The notes under the pieces are model-generated. The model saw only the letters and a program-made list of their open reading frames with translations. It was not told the origin of the DNA and did not search any database. Source: Lachnospiraceae bacterium (GTDB taxonomy: Bacteria; Bacillota; Clostridia; Lachnospirales; Lachnospiraceae). Taken from it: 32,097 nt of DNA. This document shows, piece by piece, positions 6,988 through 16,096 of the stretch. Every line of letters starts with the position of its first letter. Position 1 is the stretch's first letter. The translations under genes and the position numbers were made by a program. The stretch is from the NCBI GenBank assembly GCA_024683645.1, contig JAIKYA010000201.1:1-32097 (forward strand), written 5' to 3'.

Positions 6988-8613
6988 ATGTGTTCCATAC
7001 TGGGTTGCTTAAGTGCAAAACCCAAGATCGATGATATACGCAGAGCCCTCGAGAAAACACATTCAAGAGGACCGGATGCGTACAGGATAGTCGATACGGG
7101 TAACGGATACATCGGTTTTAACAGACTCTCGATCATGGGTCTGACCGAAGAAGGGATGCAGCCTTTTATAAATAACGGACACGAAACGATAAAAGCAAGT
7201 GAAAAAACGGAAGATGCAAAATATATACTGGCCTGCAACGGAGAAGTGTACGGCTTCAGAAAACTCAAGGATGAGCTGATCGCCAAAGGATATAGTTTCA
7301 TAAGTGATTCGGACTGCGAGATACTTCCGGCACTGTATAACGAATACGGAACAGAGATGTTTAAAATGCTGGATGCCGAATATGCACTGATACTCTACGA
7401 TGTGGAAAATGAAGAGTATATAGCAGCAAGGGATCCGATAGGGATCAGGCCTCTGTACTACGGACTGACAGAAGAATCCAAATACGTTTTCGCATCGGAG
7501 CCGAAGAACATCCTGGGGCTGACAAAAAAAGTATTTCCTTTCCCTCCCGGACATTACTTCAAAAACGGTGAATTCATAAAATACCGCGATATGTCGGAAG
7601 TTGCGGAAGTGAAGAAAGATGATATCGATACCATAGGTAAAAACATTCACGATCTGCTGATCGCGGGAGTAGAGAAAAGACTTGATTCAGACACACCGGT
7701 AGGTTTCCTCTTATCAGGCGGACTTGATTCATCACTGGTATGCGGAATAGCAGCAAGGATAAGCGATAAACCACTGCAGACCTACGCGATAGGAATGGAC
7801 ATAGATGCGATAGATCTGAAATATGCAAGAGAGGTTGCAGACTACATACATTCCGATCATCACGAAGTGATCATTTCGGAAAAGGATGTGATCGAAGCAC
7901 TGCCGGTAGTGATAGAAGCTCTCGGAACTTATGACATCACAACGATACGCGCATCGATAGGAATGTATCTGGTATGCAAGGCGATACATGAGCAGTCGGA
8001 TATAAGGGTGATAATGACCGGTGAGATCTCGGATGAGATATTCGGATACAAATATACGGACTTTGCACCGAATGCCGAAGAGTTCCAAAAGGAAGCGGAG
8101 AAAAGGATAGGAGAGATACATATGTATGACGTACTCCGCGCCGACCGCTGCATAAGCGTAAATTCACTTGAAGCAAGAGTTCCGTTCGGTGATCTGGAAT
8201 TCGTAGAATACTGTATGGCGATAGATCCGGAAAAAAAGATGAACAGCTACGGAAAAGGCAAATACCTGCTGCGTCATGCTTTCGAAAAAGATGCGCTGAT
8301 ACCGGAAAGCATACTGTGGAGAGAAAAAGCAGCATTCTCCGATGCAGTGGGACATTCACTCAAGGATGATCTCGAGAACTTCGCAAATGCACAGTACAGT
8401 GATGGAGAGTATGAAGAAGGCATAAAGAAATACGAACATGCAAAACCGTTTACAAAGGAATCGCTGCTGTATCGCGATATCTTTGAAAGATATTATCCCG
8501 GTCAGTCGGAAATGGTAAAGGATTTCTGGATGCCGAATAAGAACTGGGAAGGCTGCAATGTAAATGATCCGTCTGCAAGAGTACTGTCAAATTACGGTGA
8601 GAGCGGACATTAA
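6988..8613 (+). CDS. asnB: Asparagine synthase (glutamine-hydrolysing)
   Basis: AsnB makes asparagine from aspartate, ATP and glutamine. The 541-residue product starts MCSILGCLSAK, so Cys2 is the class II glutaminase nucleophile; HSRGPDA, FNRLSIMG and ACNGEVYG are the other glutaminase motifs (domain about 1-190). The synthetase domain has the PP-loop LLSGGLDSSLVCG near residue 240 and the conserved GEISDEIFGY and SLEARVPFGD sequences, so both half-reactions should be intact. Length is close to E. coli AsnB (about 554). The start follows an ATGGAGGTAAG ribosome site. Only 25 nt separate it from glnN, so the pair is likely one operon behind the 6737 promoter and its attenuator. Confidence 0.95.
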   Translation: MCSILGCLSAKPKIDDIRRALEKTHSRGPDAYRIVDTGNGYIGFNRLSIMGLTEEGMQPFINNGHETIKASEKTEDAKYILACNGEVYGFRKLKDELIAKGYSFISDSDCEILPALYNEYGTEMFKMLDAEYALILYDVENEEYIAARDPIGIRPLYYGLTEESKYVFASEPKNILGLTKKVFPFPPGHYFKNGEFIKYRDMSEVAEVKKDDIDTIGKNIHDLLIAGVEKRLDSDTPVGFLLSGGLDSSLVCGIAARISDKPLQTYAIGMDIDAIDLKYAREVADYIHSDHHEVIISEKDVIEALPVVIEALGTYDITTIRASIGMYLVCKAIHEQSDIRVIMTGEISDEIFGYKYTDFAPNAEEFQKEAEKRIGEIHMYDVLRADRCISVNSLEARVPFGDLEFVEYCMAIDPEKKMNSYGKGKYLLRHAFEKDALIPESILWREKAAFSDAVGHSLKDDLENFANAQYSDGEYEEGIKKYEHAKPFTKESLLYRDIFERYYPGQSEMVKDFWMPNKNWEGCNVNDPSARVLSNYGESGH

Positions 8614-8638
8614 ATATTCAAAAAGGAGGAAGTAATAA

Positions 8639-10738
8639 ATGGAAAAACATAACGTACCCGAATTGTTTGGATCTATGGTTTTTGATGACAGAGTAATGAG
8701 AGCCCGTCTTTCATCGGATGTATATTCATCCTTAAGGAAGACGATAGATGAGAATGAGAAGCTTAATGAAGATGTTGCCGAGGCAGTTGCAAAGGAAATG
8801 AGAGACTGGGCAGTGGAGAAGGGAGCAACACATTTCACCCACTGGTTCCAGCCGCTGACCGGTATCACTGCAGAGAAGCACGACAGCTTCATAACACCTT
8901 CACCCGATGGAGGAGTGATAATGGAATTCTCGGGCAAGGAGCTGATCAAAGGTGAGCCTGATGCATCTTCCTTCCCTTCAGGCGGTCTTCGTGCAACCTT
9001 TGAAGCAAGAGGATATACCGCGTGGGATCCTACATCCTATGCCTTCATTAAAGATCATACACTGTGCATTCCCACTGCCTTCTGCTCATACGGCGGTGAT
9101 GCACTGGATAAGAAGACACCGCTTCTCCGTTCCATGCAGGCTCTGGATAAGCAGGCCAAGAGGATACTGAAGCTTTTCGGGAAAGAAGTTAAGTATGTAA
9201 GGACAAGCGTAGGACCTGAACAGGAATACTTCCTCGTAGATAAAGAAATGTTTGAAAAACGACCCGACCTGATCTATACCGGAAGAACTCTCTTCGGTGC
9301 AATGCCTCCCAAGGGTCAGGAACTGGACGATCATTACTTCGGTATGATAAAGCCGAGAGTATCAGCGTTCATGGAAGATCTGAACAATGAGCTGTGGAAG
9401 CTTGGTATACTTGCCAAGACAGAACATAACGAAGTGGCACCTGCACAGCATGAGCTGGCACCGATCTTCTCGACAACAAACGTAGCAACCGACAACAACC
9501 AGCTGACCATGGAAATAATGCAGAAGGTTGCAAGGAAGCACGGTATGGTATGTCTGCTTCATGAAAAGCCTTTTGCAGGTGTGAATGGTTCCGGTAAGCA
9601 CAACAACTGGTCTATGGCAACTGACCAGGGAACCAACCTCTTATCACCCGGCGAGACACCTTATGAAAATGCGCAGTTTCTGCTTTTCCTCTGCGCTGTA
9701 ATTCAGGCAGTTGATGACTATCAGGATCTGCTGAGACTTTCGGTGGCTACAGCAGGAAACGATCACAGACTGGGTGCAAACGAAGCGCCTCCCGCGATCA
9801 TATCCGTATTCCTCGGTGATGAGCTGTCAGCCGTACTTGAAGCTATCAAGACCGACAGTCCTTATGAAGGAAAAGAGAGAGAAGTACTCAAGCTCGGTGT
9901 ACATACACTTCCCAGATTTTCCAAAGATACCACCGACAGAAACAGGACTTCACCCTTTGCATTTACCGGCAACAAGTTTGAGTTCCGCTCACTGGGTTCG
10001 TCAAACAGCATAGCCTGCTGCAATATAATGCTCAACTCGGCAGTGGCTGAGAGCCTCAGGCAGTATGCCGACAGGCTGGAAGGAAAAGACGATTTCGAGA
10101 CTTCGCTGCACGAGCTTATAAAAGAAGTGATCGGAAAACACGAGAGGATACTTTTCAACGGCAATGGTTACAGTGAGGAATGGGTAAAGGAAGCAACCGA
10201 GGTAAGAGGACTTTCAAACTTAAAGACCACACCGGATGCAATGCCGCATCTGCTTGATAAAAAGAACATGGATATGCTGATGAGCCACAAGGTATTCACG
10301 GAATCAGAACTTCATTCAAGATGCGAGATAATGCTTGAGAACTACTGCAAGACAGTGAATATCGAAGGTCATACCATGGTGGATATGGTAAGAAAGAATT
10401 ACCTTCCTGCGATAGAGAGATATCTGTTCAATCTTGCGCAGACCACCTCACTTATGAAGTCGGTCAGCAGCAATGTAAAATGTAATTACGAGATCTCCAC
10501 GATGGAAAGGCTTTCAGAGCTTACCGATTACATACTTGAAAGAGTAAAGGATCTGGAGGAAGCTCTGGATAAACTGAAAGGACAGGATGATGTCATGGCT
10601 GCTTCGGCAATGATAAGAGATGATGTCATACCGAAGATGGAGCACTTAAGAAAGCATGTAGATGAGGCGGAAATGCTTGCAAGCGAAGAATGCTGGCCGT
10701 TCCCCAGCTACGGAAAACTTTTATTCTCAGTATATTGA
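8639..10738 (+). CDS. glnN: Glutamine synthetase type III
   Basis: This 699-residue protein is a type III glutamine synthetase, the long dodecameric form frequent in Bacteroides and clostridia, which makes glutamine from glutamate, ammonia and ATP. Characteristic stretches are the N-terminal [39 protein letters not shown], the metal and substrate site [26 protein letters not shown], and [14 protein letters not shown], followed by [15 protein letters not shown] and [17 protein letters not shown]. The long helical C-terminus (about 560-690) is also typical. All catalytic motifs look intact, so this is the credible working glutamine synthetase of the window. A strong AAAAGGAGG site precedes the ATG, and it is probably cotranscribed with asnB. 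Confidence 0.96.
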   Translation: MEKHNVPELFGSMVFDDRVMRARLSSDVYSSLRKTIDENEKLNEDVAEAVAKEMRDWAVEKGATHFTHWFQPLTGITAEKHDSFITPSPDGGVIMEFSGKELIKGEPDASSFPSGGLRATFEARGYTAWDPTSYAFIKDHTLCIPTAFCSYGGDALDKKTPLLRSMQALDKQAKRILKLFGKEVKYVRTSVGPEQEYFLVDKEMFEKRPDLIYTGRTLFGAMPPKGQELDDHYFGMIKPRVSAFMEDLNNELWKLGILAKTEHNEVAPAQHELAPIFSTTNVATDNNQLTMEIMQKVARKHGMVCLLHEKPFAGVNGSGKHNNWSMATDQGTNLLSPGETPYENAQFLLFLCAVIQAVDDYQDLLRLSVATAGNDHRLGANEAPPAIISVFLGDELSAVLEAIKTDSPYEGKEREVLKLGVHTLPRFSKDTTDRNRTSPFAFTGNKFEFRSLGSSNSIACCNIMLNSAVAESLRQYADRLEGKDDFETSLHELIKEVIGKHERILFNGNGYSEEWVKEATEVRGLSNLKTTPDAMPHLLDKKNMDMLMSHKVFTESELHSRCEIMLENYCKTVNIEGHTMVDMVRKNYLPAIERYLFNLAQTTSLMKSVSSNVKCNYEISTMERLSELTDYILERVKDLEEALDKLKGQDDVMAASAMIRDDVIPKMEHLRKHVDEAEMLASEECWPFPSYGKLLFSVY

Positions 10739-10768
10739 ACAGATCAAAAAATATAAATATGTAATTCT

Positions 10769-10843
10769 GGCCATCCCACAAAGATGTGGTTATATGAAGA
10801 GATTGGACTCTTTATAACCCGGAGGGGATGGCCTAATTTATTT
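10769..10843 (+). promoter_or_regulatory. amt leader: tandem hexaloop hairpins inside a long terminator
   Basis: P1 is CCAC(10776-10779)/GUGG(10786-10789) with loop AAAGAU. After 7 nt, P2 is AAGAG(10797-10801)/CUCUU(10808-10812) with loop AUUGGA. Both loops have A1 and G4, and the spacing suits the tandem motif bound by ANTAR dimers. P2 can extend through GGTTATA(10788-10794)/TATAACC(10813-10819), which conflicts with P1. The whole is enclosed by GGCCATCCC(10769-10777)/GGGATGGCC(10825-10833) followed by a T-rich run, a terminator that shares CC at 10776-10777 with P1. No convincing promoter lies between glnN and this element, so it may act on read-through transcripts. Confidence 0.55.
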
Positions 10844-10861
10844 AAAAGGAGGAAACAAATT

Positions 10862-12619
10862 ATGACGGAAGAAATTATGGAGGCATTAAGCGGTGAAGTC
10901 TTTGCGGTATGGTTCCTGATAGGAGCAGCGCTGGTCTTCTGGATGCAGGCAGGTTTTGCGATGGTGGAGGCGGGTTTCGCCAGAGCCAAGAACGCAGGTA
11001 ATATCCTTATGAAGAACCTTATGGATTTCTGTATAGGCTGCGTGGTATTCATACTGATAGGTTTCAGTCTGCTCCTCGGAGAAGACATGATGGGATTTAT
11101 AGGAAAGCCGGGTTTTGATATCTTTACGGCTTATGAGAGCTTTGACTGGTCCAACTTTGTATTCAACCTTGTATTCTGTGCAACAACGGCTACAATCGTA
11201 TCCGGTGCAATGGCTGAGAGGACCAAGTTCTTAAGTTACTGCGTGTATTCGGGAGTGATCTCCGCATTGATCTATCCCATTGAAGCACACTGGATCTGGG
11301 GTGGCGGCTGGCTTGCACAGATGGGATTTCATGATTTTGCAGGCTCATGTGCGATCCATATGGTAGGCGGTATCGCAGCCATCGTCGGAGCCAAGATGGT
11401 AGGTCCCCGTATCGGTAAGTTTGAAAAAGATGAAAAAGGCAAGATAGTAAAAGTAAATGCATTTCCCGGTCACAACATAGTAGTAGGTGCACTTGGTGTA
11501 TTCATCCTGTGGCTTGGCTGGTACGGTTTTAATGGTGCGGCATGTACATCTGTAGATCAGCTGGCATCAGTATTTGTAACAACTACGATAGCTCCTTCGA
11601 TCGCAACAGTAGTATGTATGATCTTTACCTGGATCAAATACGGCAAGCCCGATGTATCCATGTGTCTCAACGCATCGCTTGCAGGTCTGGTAGCTATTAC
11701 AGCTCCCTGTGATGTAACGGATGCTTTCGGTGCGATCATGATAGGTTTCGTAGCAGGTCTGCTGGTATGTTTCGGTGTATGGTTCCTTGATAACGTAGTA
11801 CATATCGATGATCCGGTAGGTGCTGTAGCAGTACATATGATGAACGGTATCTGGGGTACTATAGCAGTTGGTCTCTTTGCTACAGATACTGCTCCTGACA
11901 GTACATTAAAAGGTCTCTTCTATGGCGGCGGATTTGATCTGCTCGGAGTACAGCTTACAGGTTTTGCTGCAGTAGCAGCCTGGGCAGCTATCATGATGAT
12001 CATAGTATTCTCGATAATAAAGGCAATCTTCGGTCTGAGAGTAAGCGAGGAGGAAGAGATTGAAGGTCTGGATGTTAAGGAACACGGTCTGGCATCGGCT
12101 TATGCAGGATTCTCTATCGTAGATATCAGTGCTGCAGCAATGAGTGTAAACGAGAACACAAGTCTTGGCGAAGACGATTATGATAAGGCCAGTGAAGCAA
12201 AGAGGAATGCTTCCGTGCCTGTAGAGAACGTATCTTCGACAGTTGCCGGAACTTCACTTGAGACAGGAATGAATAAGGTGGTCATCATCACCAAGCTCTC
12301 AAGATATGACAAGATAAAGAGAGCACTGAATGCTCTTGGTGTAACCGGTATCACGGTGACACAGGTAACCGGCTGCGGTATAGAAAAAGGATCCAGTCAG
12401 ATGTACCGTGGAGTTGAAATGGATATGACACTGCTTCCGAAGATCAAACTGGAAGTCGTAGTCAGCAAGATACCGGTAGACAGCGTGATAGAGACAGCGA
12501 AGAAATGTCTCTACACCGGCAAGATCGGTGACGGCAAGATCTTTGTATATCCGGTAAGCAGGGTTGTTAAGATCCGTACAGGCGAAGAAAACTTTGCGGC
12601 ACTTCAGGATGTAGAATAA
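10862..12619 (+). CDS. amt: Ammonium transporter fused to a PII signalling domain
   Basis: Residues about 1-415 form an Amt/Mep ammonium channel of about eleven membrane helices, with the pore His residues in SCAIHMVGGIAA (about 165) and GAVAVHMMNGIWG (about 324). After a 55-residue linker, residues about 470-585 are a PII (GlnK) domain beginning MNKVVIITKLSRYDKI, with T-loop sequence KGSSQMYRGVEMDM, B-loop TGKIGDGKIFV and the C-terminal VVKIRTGEE. GlnK normally binds and blocks Amt as a separate protein; here the two are tethered. The Tyr51 that is uridylylated in enteric PII proteins is Met, so control is probably by ATP/ADP and 2-oxoglutarate alone. The start at 10862 follows AAAGGAGG; the upstream in-frame ATG at 10784 lies in the leader. 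Confidence 0.93.
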   Translation: MTEEIMEALSGEVFAVWFLIGAALVFWMQAGFAMVEAGFARAKNAGNILMKNLMDFCIGCVVFILIGFSLLLGEDMMGFIGKPGFDIFTAYESFDWSNFVFNLVFCATTATIVSGAMAERTKFLSYCVYSGVISALIYPIEAHWIWGGGWLAQMGFHDFAGSCAIHMVGGIAAIVGAKMVGPRIGKFEKDEKGKIVKVNAFPGHNIVVGALGVFILWLGWYGFNGAACTSVDQLASVFVTTTIAPSIATVVCMIFTWIKYGKPDVSMCLNASLAGLVAITAPCDVTDAFGAIMIGFVAGLLVCFGVWFLDNVVHIDDPVGAVAVHMMNGIWGTIAVGLFATDTAPDSTLKGLFYGGGFDLLGVQLTGFAAVAAWAAIMMIIVFSIIKAIFGLRVSEEEEIEGLDVKEHGLASAYAGFSIVDISAAAMSVNENTSLGEDDYDKASEAKRNASVPVENVSSTVAGTSLETGMNKVVIITKLSRYDKIKRALNALGVTGITVTQVTGCGIEKGSSQMYRGVEMDMTLLPKIKLEVVVSKIPVDSVIETAKKCLYTGKIGDGKIFVYPVSRVVKIRTGEENFAALQDVE

Positions 12620-12635
12620 GCTGATATGTATATTA

Positions 12636-12683
12636 CGGACAGATCGGGCCATAGTGGTCTGATCTGTCTGTTATATAAATATT
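12636..12683 (+). terminator. Terminator after amt
   Basis: A 16-bp stem (several G-U pairs) joins 12636-12651 with 12655-12670 around the loop UAG, followed by the T/A-rich run TTATATAAATATT. It lies 16 nt after the amt stop. Confidence 0.7.
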
Positions 12684-12691
12684 CTCCGGGC

Positions 12692-12746
12692 CTGCGTCCT
12701 CAGAATGACAACTTTTGCGTCATCCTGAACGCAGCGAAGGATCTTT
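12692..12746 (+). repeat. Dispersed-repeat-like inverted element before purF
   Basis: CTGCGT(12692-12697) and TCAG.ATGAC(12700-12709) are complementary to GTCAT.CTGA and ACGCAG at 12719-12734. The right half, ending GAAGGATCTTTC, resembles the 'GTCATyCTGAryGnAGyGAAGrATCT' type sequence that recurs in many bacterial genomes. This resemblance is from memory; the copy number here is unknown. Confidence 0.45.
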
Positions 12747-12763
12747 CAAAAAAGGAGCAACGG

Positions 12764-14152
12764 ATGAAAAATAATATACCGGACGATAAGCTGCATGAAG
12801 AATGCGGGGTATTCGGAATTTATGCCAATGAGGGCACAAAGGTCGCACATGATATATACTGCGGCCTTATCGCGTTACAGCACAGAGGACAGGAATCAGC
12901 GGGAATATCGGTTACGGATACTGCCGGACCCAAAGGAAACATAGTAACAAAGAAAGGAATGGGTCTTGTAAGTGAAGTCTTTACAGGTAAAAACATAGAG
13001 ACTCTTAACGGTAATGTGGGCGTAGGCCATGTCAGGTATTCGACTACAGGAGGCAGTGTTCCGGAAAATGCCCAGCCTATAGCCATGAATTACATTAAGG
13101 GTACACTCGCTCTCGTTCATAACGGAAATATCATAAATGCCGGGAAATTGAAGGAGGAGCAGGTTCTGCGCGGTCAGGCGCATTACACCTCATCCGATAC
13201 GGAAGTGCTGGCATATGAGATAGTGAGTGAACGTGTGCACAGTTCTTCTATAGAAGAAGCTGTCAAAAAAGCAGCAGCCGGACTCAAAGGCGGATATGCC
13301 TGCCTGATCATGAGCCCGAGAAAGCTTGTGGCAGTAAGGGATCCGTACGGATTAAAGCCTCTTGTTCTCGGGAAGAAAGCAGGAGCCTATATTATCGCAT
13401 CGGAAAGTGCGGCTGTAAATTCCGTCGGCGGTGAACTCTTAAGGGATATAGAACCGGGAGAGATAGTAACCATCGATAAAGACGGTATCAGGAGTGATAC
13501 TTCACTCTGCAATGGCAGGCAAGCTCACTGCGTATTTGAATACATATACTTTGCCAGAGTAGATTCGGTGATGGACGGGGTGTCTGTCCATGATGCGAGA
13601 ATAAGAGCCGGAAGAGCCCTGGCCAGAAGGCATCCCGTGGAAGCAGATATAGTAGCCGGTGTGCCTGATTCAGGACTGCCTGCAGCGGAAGGTTACGCAT
13701 ATGAATCAGCTATCCCTTTCGCTTTGGCTTTTCACAAGAACAGTTATGTGGGACGCAGTTTTATAAAGCCTACAGATGAAGAGAGAAGAAATGCGGTACA
13801 TATGAAACTGTCGGTACTGGTTCCTGTAGTAAAGGGAAAAAGAGTAGTGCTGATCGACGATTCAATTGTGCGTGGAACTACTATGCGTCAGATCATCATC
13901 ATGCTTCGAAATGCCGGAGCAACAGAAGTACATGTAAGGATCAGTTCACCGCCTTTCCTCTATCCCTGTTATTACGGAACAGACGTACCATCATCCGGCC
14001 AGCTGATAGCATCTGAACATTCCTCCGAGGAGGTATGTAAAAGCATCGGAGCAGATACTTTGGGGTATCTGGGTCTGGAAGATCTGAAGACCATGGCAGG
14101 TGATCTGCCTGTATGTTCGGCCTGCTTTGATAATATATACCCTGTGAAATGA
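12764..14152 (+). CDS. purF: Amidophosphoribosyltransferase
   Basis: PurF starts purine synthesis by making phosphoribosylamine from PRPP and glutamine. The 462-residue product has a 13-residue propeptide ending before Cys14 in EECGVFGIY, the class II glutaminase nucleophile; LIALQHRGQESAG, GVGHVRYSTTG and VHNGNIINA follow. The phosphoribosyltransferase half has the PRPP site VVLIDDSIVRGTT. Four Cys in HCVFEYIYFARVDS, YPCYYG and the final CSACFDN match the Fe-S ligands of the Bacillus-type enzyme, so it should carry an oxygen-sensitive [4Fe-4S] cluster. I start at 12764 (AAAGGAGCAACGG upstream) rather than at 12626, which lies in the amt terminator. It stands apart from other purine genes here, among glutamine users instead. 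Confidence 0.95.
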   Translation: MKNNIPDDKLHEECGVFGIYANEGTKVAHDIYCGLIALQHRGQESAGISVTDTAGPKGNIVTKKGMGLVSEVFTGKNIETLNGNVGVGHVRYSTTGGSVPENAQPIAMNYIKGTLALVHNGNIINAGKLKEEQVLRGQAHYTSSDTEVLAYEIVSERVHSSSIEEAVKKAAAGLKGGYACLIMSPRKLVAVRDPYGLKPLVLGKKAGAYIIASESAAVNSVGGELLRDIEPGEIVTIDKDGIRSDTSLCNGRQAHCVFEYIYFARVDSVMDGVSVHDARIRAGRALARRHPVEADIVAGVPDSGLPAAEGYAYESAIPFALAFHKNSYVGRSFIKPTDEERRNAVHMKLSVLVPVVKGKRVVLIDDSIVRGTTMRQIIIMLRNAGATEVHVRISSPPFLYPCYYGTDVPSSGQLIASEHSSEEVCKSIGADTLGYLGLEDLKTMAGDLPVCSACFDNIYPVK

Positions 14153-14157
14153 ACGAC

Positions 14158-14244
14158 ATATATCCCTTTCGAACAGCTTGCGAAATATGTGATTTTGATA
14201 TACCATAAAAAGATGAAGTAAGCAGCTGTCCCGGAGGGATATAT
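14158..14244 (+). promoter_or_regulatory. Inverted repeat over the ribosome site of the second LytTR gene
   Basis: ATATATCCC at 14158-14166 is complementary to GGGATATAT at 14236-14244. The right arm overlaps the GGAGGG ribosome site (14233-14238) of the LytTR gene, so pairing would hide it. Inside, ACAGCTTGC (14174-14182) can pair with GCAGCTGT at 14222-14229. The half-site ATATATCC also occurs in the palindrome before the first LytTR gene. Confidence 0.4.
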
Positions 14245-14246
14245 TT

Positions 14247-14696
14247 TTGAATATAGATATCAGGCAGATCGATTCCGGAGAAGAATCGATAGTAATAAGA
14301 TACAGGGAAGCGACAGGTCAGATCAAAAAGATCCTGGAGATAATAAACGGTGATGCGAAGAAGCTGACCGGCAGGAAGGACGATCGGAGAGTTGTTATCG
14401 ATCCGGAGGATATTCTTTATATTGAGTCGGTCGATGATAAAACCTTTGCCTATACAGATAAAGATGTTTTGAGGATGGATGCTTCGCTTCAGGGGATGCT
14501 TGCAGAGCTTGATGATATCTGCTTTTTCCGCTGCAGCAAATCTATGATCATCAATGTAGATAAAGTCAAAGTTCTAAAAAGTCTTTCGTCCAACAGAATA
14601 GACGCCACTCTTGAAAACGGGGAACATGTCATCATCTCGAGGACTTATGCTTCGGACTTCAGGAAGTTTTTGAAGGGAGGATACATGCGTGGATAA
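14247..14696 (+). CDS. LytTR-domain DNA-binding regulator (second copy)
   Basis: A 149-residue protein with a short N-terminal part (about 1-45) and a C-terminal LytTR domain (about 47-145). The domain shows in IDPEDILYIESVDDKTFAYT, the turn 'DVLRMDASLQGMLAEL', FFRCSKSMIINVDKV and NGEHVIISRTYASDFRKFL. It is a paralogue in layout of the regulator at 1087, though clearly diverged. The start is a TTG at 14247, supported by GGAGGG 8 nt upstream and by no better ATG. It overlaps the next gene by 8 nt, as in the first LytTR pair. A role in controlling the ABC exporter downstream is likely from context but not shown. Confidence 0.8.
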   Translation: MNIDIRQIDSGEESIVIRYREATGQIKKILEIINGDAKKLTGRKDDRRVVIDPEDILYIESVDDKTFAYTDKDVLRMDASLQGMLAELDDICFFRCSKSMIINVDKVKVLKSLSSNRIDATLENGEHVIISRTYASDFRKFLKGGYMRG

Positions 14697-15168
14697 GAAC
14701 AAGCTGAGTCTCTGGGAAAAGTACCTTACAAAAGAAATAGGCATAGAGTTCAAGGCCTGTCTGTATTTCTTTGCGGTACTGTTTTTCTACTGTGTGTACA
14801 GGATAGTCTGCGGGATATACGATGCATCGATACTGCACCTGACCGAGATGATCTTTTCCTGTTATTTCATGGGATATATACAGGTGTATGCATTCAATAA
14901 TTTTGATGAAAGCGATACACTGAAAGGACGCGAATATGCGGGTTTAGTGATATGCACGCTGCTGTACGTCGCCCTGTCATTTTTCCTTAAGTGGTTTGAC
15001 GGGAAGCTTTTGATATCGCTTCTGTTTGCGGTATACATACTGATAACCTATATCTGTGTGATACTTATCTACCGTTCAAAAAGGCATATAGATGACAAAA
15101 TACTGAACGATGAATTACGCATATTCCAGTCGGAACACAACAAAAAAGTGCATGATACGGATGAATAA
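14689..15168 (+). CDS. DUF3021-like membrane protein
   Basis: The 159-residue product has four hydrophobic segments at about residues 22-43, 50-66, 84-100 and 106-126 and a charged C-terminal tail. Together with its position behind a LytTR gene this matches the DUF3021 family, although sequence similarity to the protein at 1568 is low by eye. It uses a GTG start at 14689, preceded by GAAGGGAGG; the nearby ATG at 14685 is in the regulator's frame. The gene is followed directly by a strong terminator, so it ends its transcription unit. It probably tethers or inhibits the LytTR partner. Confidence 0.65.
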   Translation: MDKNKLSLWEKYLTKEIGIEFKACLYFFAVLFFYCVYRIVCGIYDASILHLTEMIFSCYFMGYIQVYAFNNFDESDTLKGREYAGLVICTLLYVALSFFLKWFDGKLLISLLFAVYILITYICVILIYRSKRHIDDKILNDELRIFQSEHNKKVHDTDE

Positions 15169-15178
15169 GTGCAGCTTG

Positions 15179-15208
15179 CGGGAGCAGATATTGCTCCCGT
15201 CTTTTTTT
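15179..15208 (+). terminator. Terminator after the second LytTR/DUF3021 pair
   Basis: CGGGAGCA (15179-15186) pairs with TGCTCCCG (15192-15199) around GATAT, followed by TC and seven T. A classic intrinsic terminator 10 nt after the stop codon. Confidence 0.92.
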
Positions 15209-15265
15209 TATGTTAGAAAGAAAATGTAAAGCGAAGGATCCAAACGAAAGAAAGAGGAAAAAAGA

Positions 15266-16096
15266 ATGGGTGATGTGATAAGAATAGAAAACCTGACCAA
15301 GTCATACGGAAAGAAACGCGGAGTTACTGATCTTTCCCTTAAGGTAGGTGAAGGAGAGATATACGGCTTCATCGGACCCAACGGTGCCGGTAAATCCACA
15401 ACGATACGATCAATGCTGGGCTTTCTGAATTACGAAAAGGGAAGTATACGGATACTCGGAAAAGACAGCAGGGCTGAGCATACGCAGATACTCAGGGAAA
15501 CAGGCTATATGCCTTCGGAAGCTCTGTTCTATCCGACTATGAAAGTTTCGGAAGTGATAAAGTTTGCAGCCGAGGTAAGAGGGATCGATTGCAGTAAAGA
15601 AGCAGAAATGCTGTGTGAGAAGCTGCAGCTTGATACCGGGAAGAGGATAAAGGAACTGTCACTGGGAAACAGAAAAAAAGTGAGCATAGTATGTGCAATG
15701 CAGCATAAACCGAAGCTCTTCGTTTTTGATGAACCTTCATCCGGACTCGATCCACTGATGCAGAATACTTTCTTTGAACTGATACGCCGGTATGTAAAAG
15801 AAGGAGCCACCTGCTTTCTGTCAACACATGTGTTATCGGAAGTAAGCAGATACTGTGACAGGGCTGCAGTGATGCGTGAAGGCCGCCTGATCAAAGAGGA
15901 CAGTGTGGAAAACCTCACTGAGAGCAGCGCGAAAAATATAAAGCTGACAGCGGACGGTGAACATAAGGAGTATTTATACAACGGCGACATAAATGAACTG
16001 ATCGGAGAGCTGTCAAAGAAAAAGATAGAAAACCTGTATATAGAAGAACCGTCACTGGAAGATATGTTCATGCATTTTTACAAGGAGGAAAACTGA
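15266..16096 (+). CDS. ABC transporter ATP-binding protein
   Basis: This 276-residue ATPase has Walker A GPNGAGKST (about 36-44), a signature motif in the variant form LSLGNRKK, Walker B LFVFDEPSSGLDP and the switch His in LSTHVLSE. The C-terminal 65 residues are the accessory tail typical of ATPases working with ABC-2 type exporters. The pairing of ATPase and permease genes with an upstream LytTR/DUF3021 module is common in clostridia, often for export of peptides or toxic compounds, but the substrate is unknown. The ATG follows AAAGAGGAAAAAAG. It overlaps the permease gene in TGATG. Confidence 0.92.
   Translation: MGDVIRIENLTKSYGKKRGVTDLSLKVGEGEIYGFIGPNGAGKSTTIRSMLGFLNYEKGSIRILGKDSRAEHTQILRETGYMPSEALFYPTMKVSEVIKFAAEVRGIDCSKEAEMLCEKLQLDTGKRIKELSLGNRKKVSIVCAMQHKPKLFVFDEPSSGLDPLMQNTFFELIRRYVKEGATCFLSTHVLSEVSRYCDRAAVMREGRLIKEDSVENLTESSAKNIKLTADGEHKEYLYNGDINELIGELSKKKIENLYIEEPSLEDMFMHFYKEEN

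Noticed and set aside
10784-10861. In-frame ATG giving a 26-residue extension of Amt
   Set aside because: It is inside the hexaloop/terminator structure; a strong AAAGGAGG site supports 10862.
12626-12763. In-frame ATG giving a 46-residue extension of PurF
   Set aside because: It would translate the amt terminator and the repeat-like element; the 13-residue propeptide from 12764 is normal for PurF.
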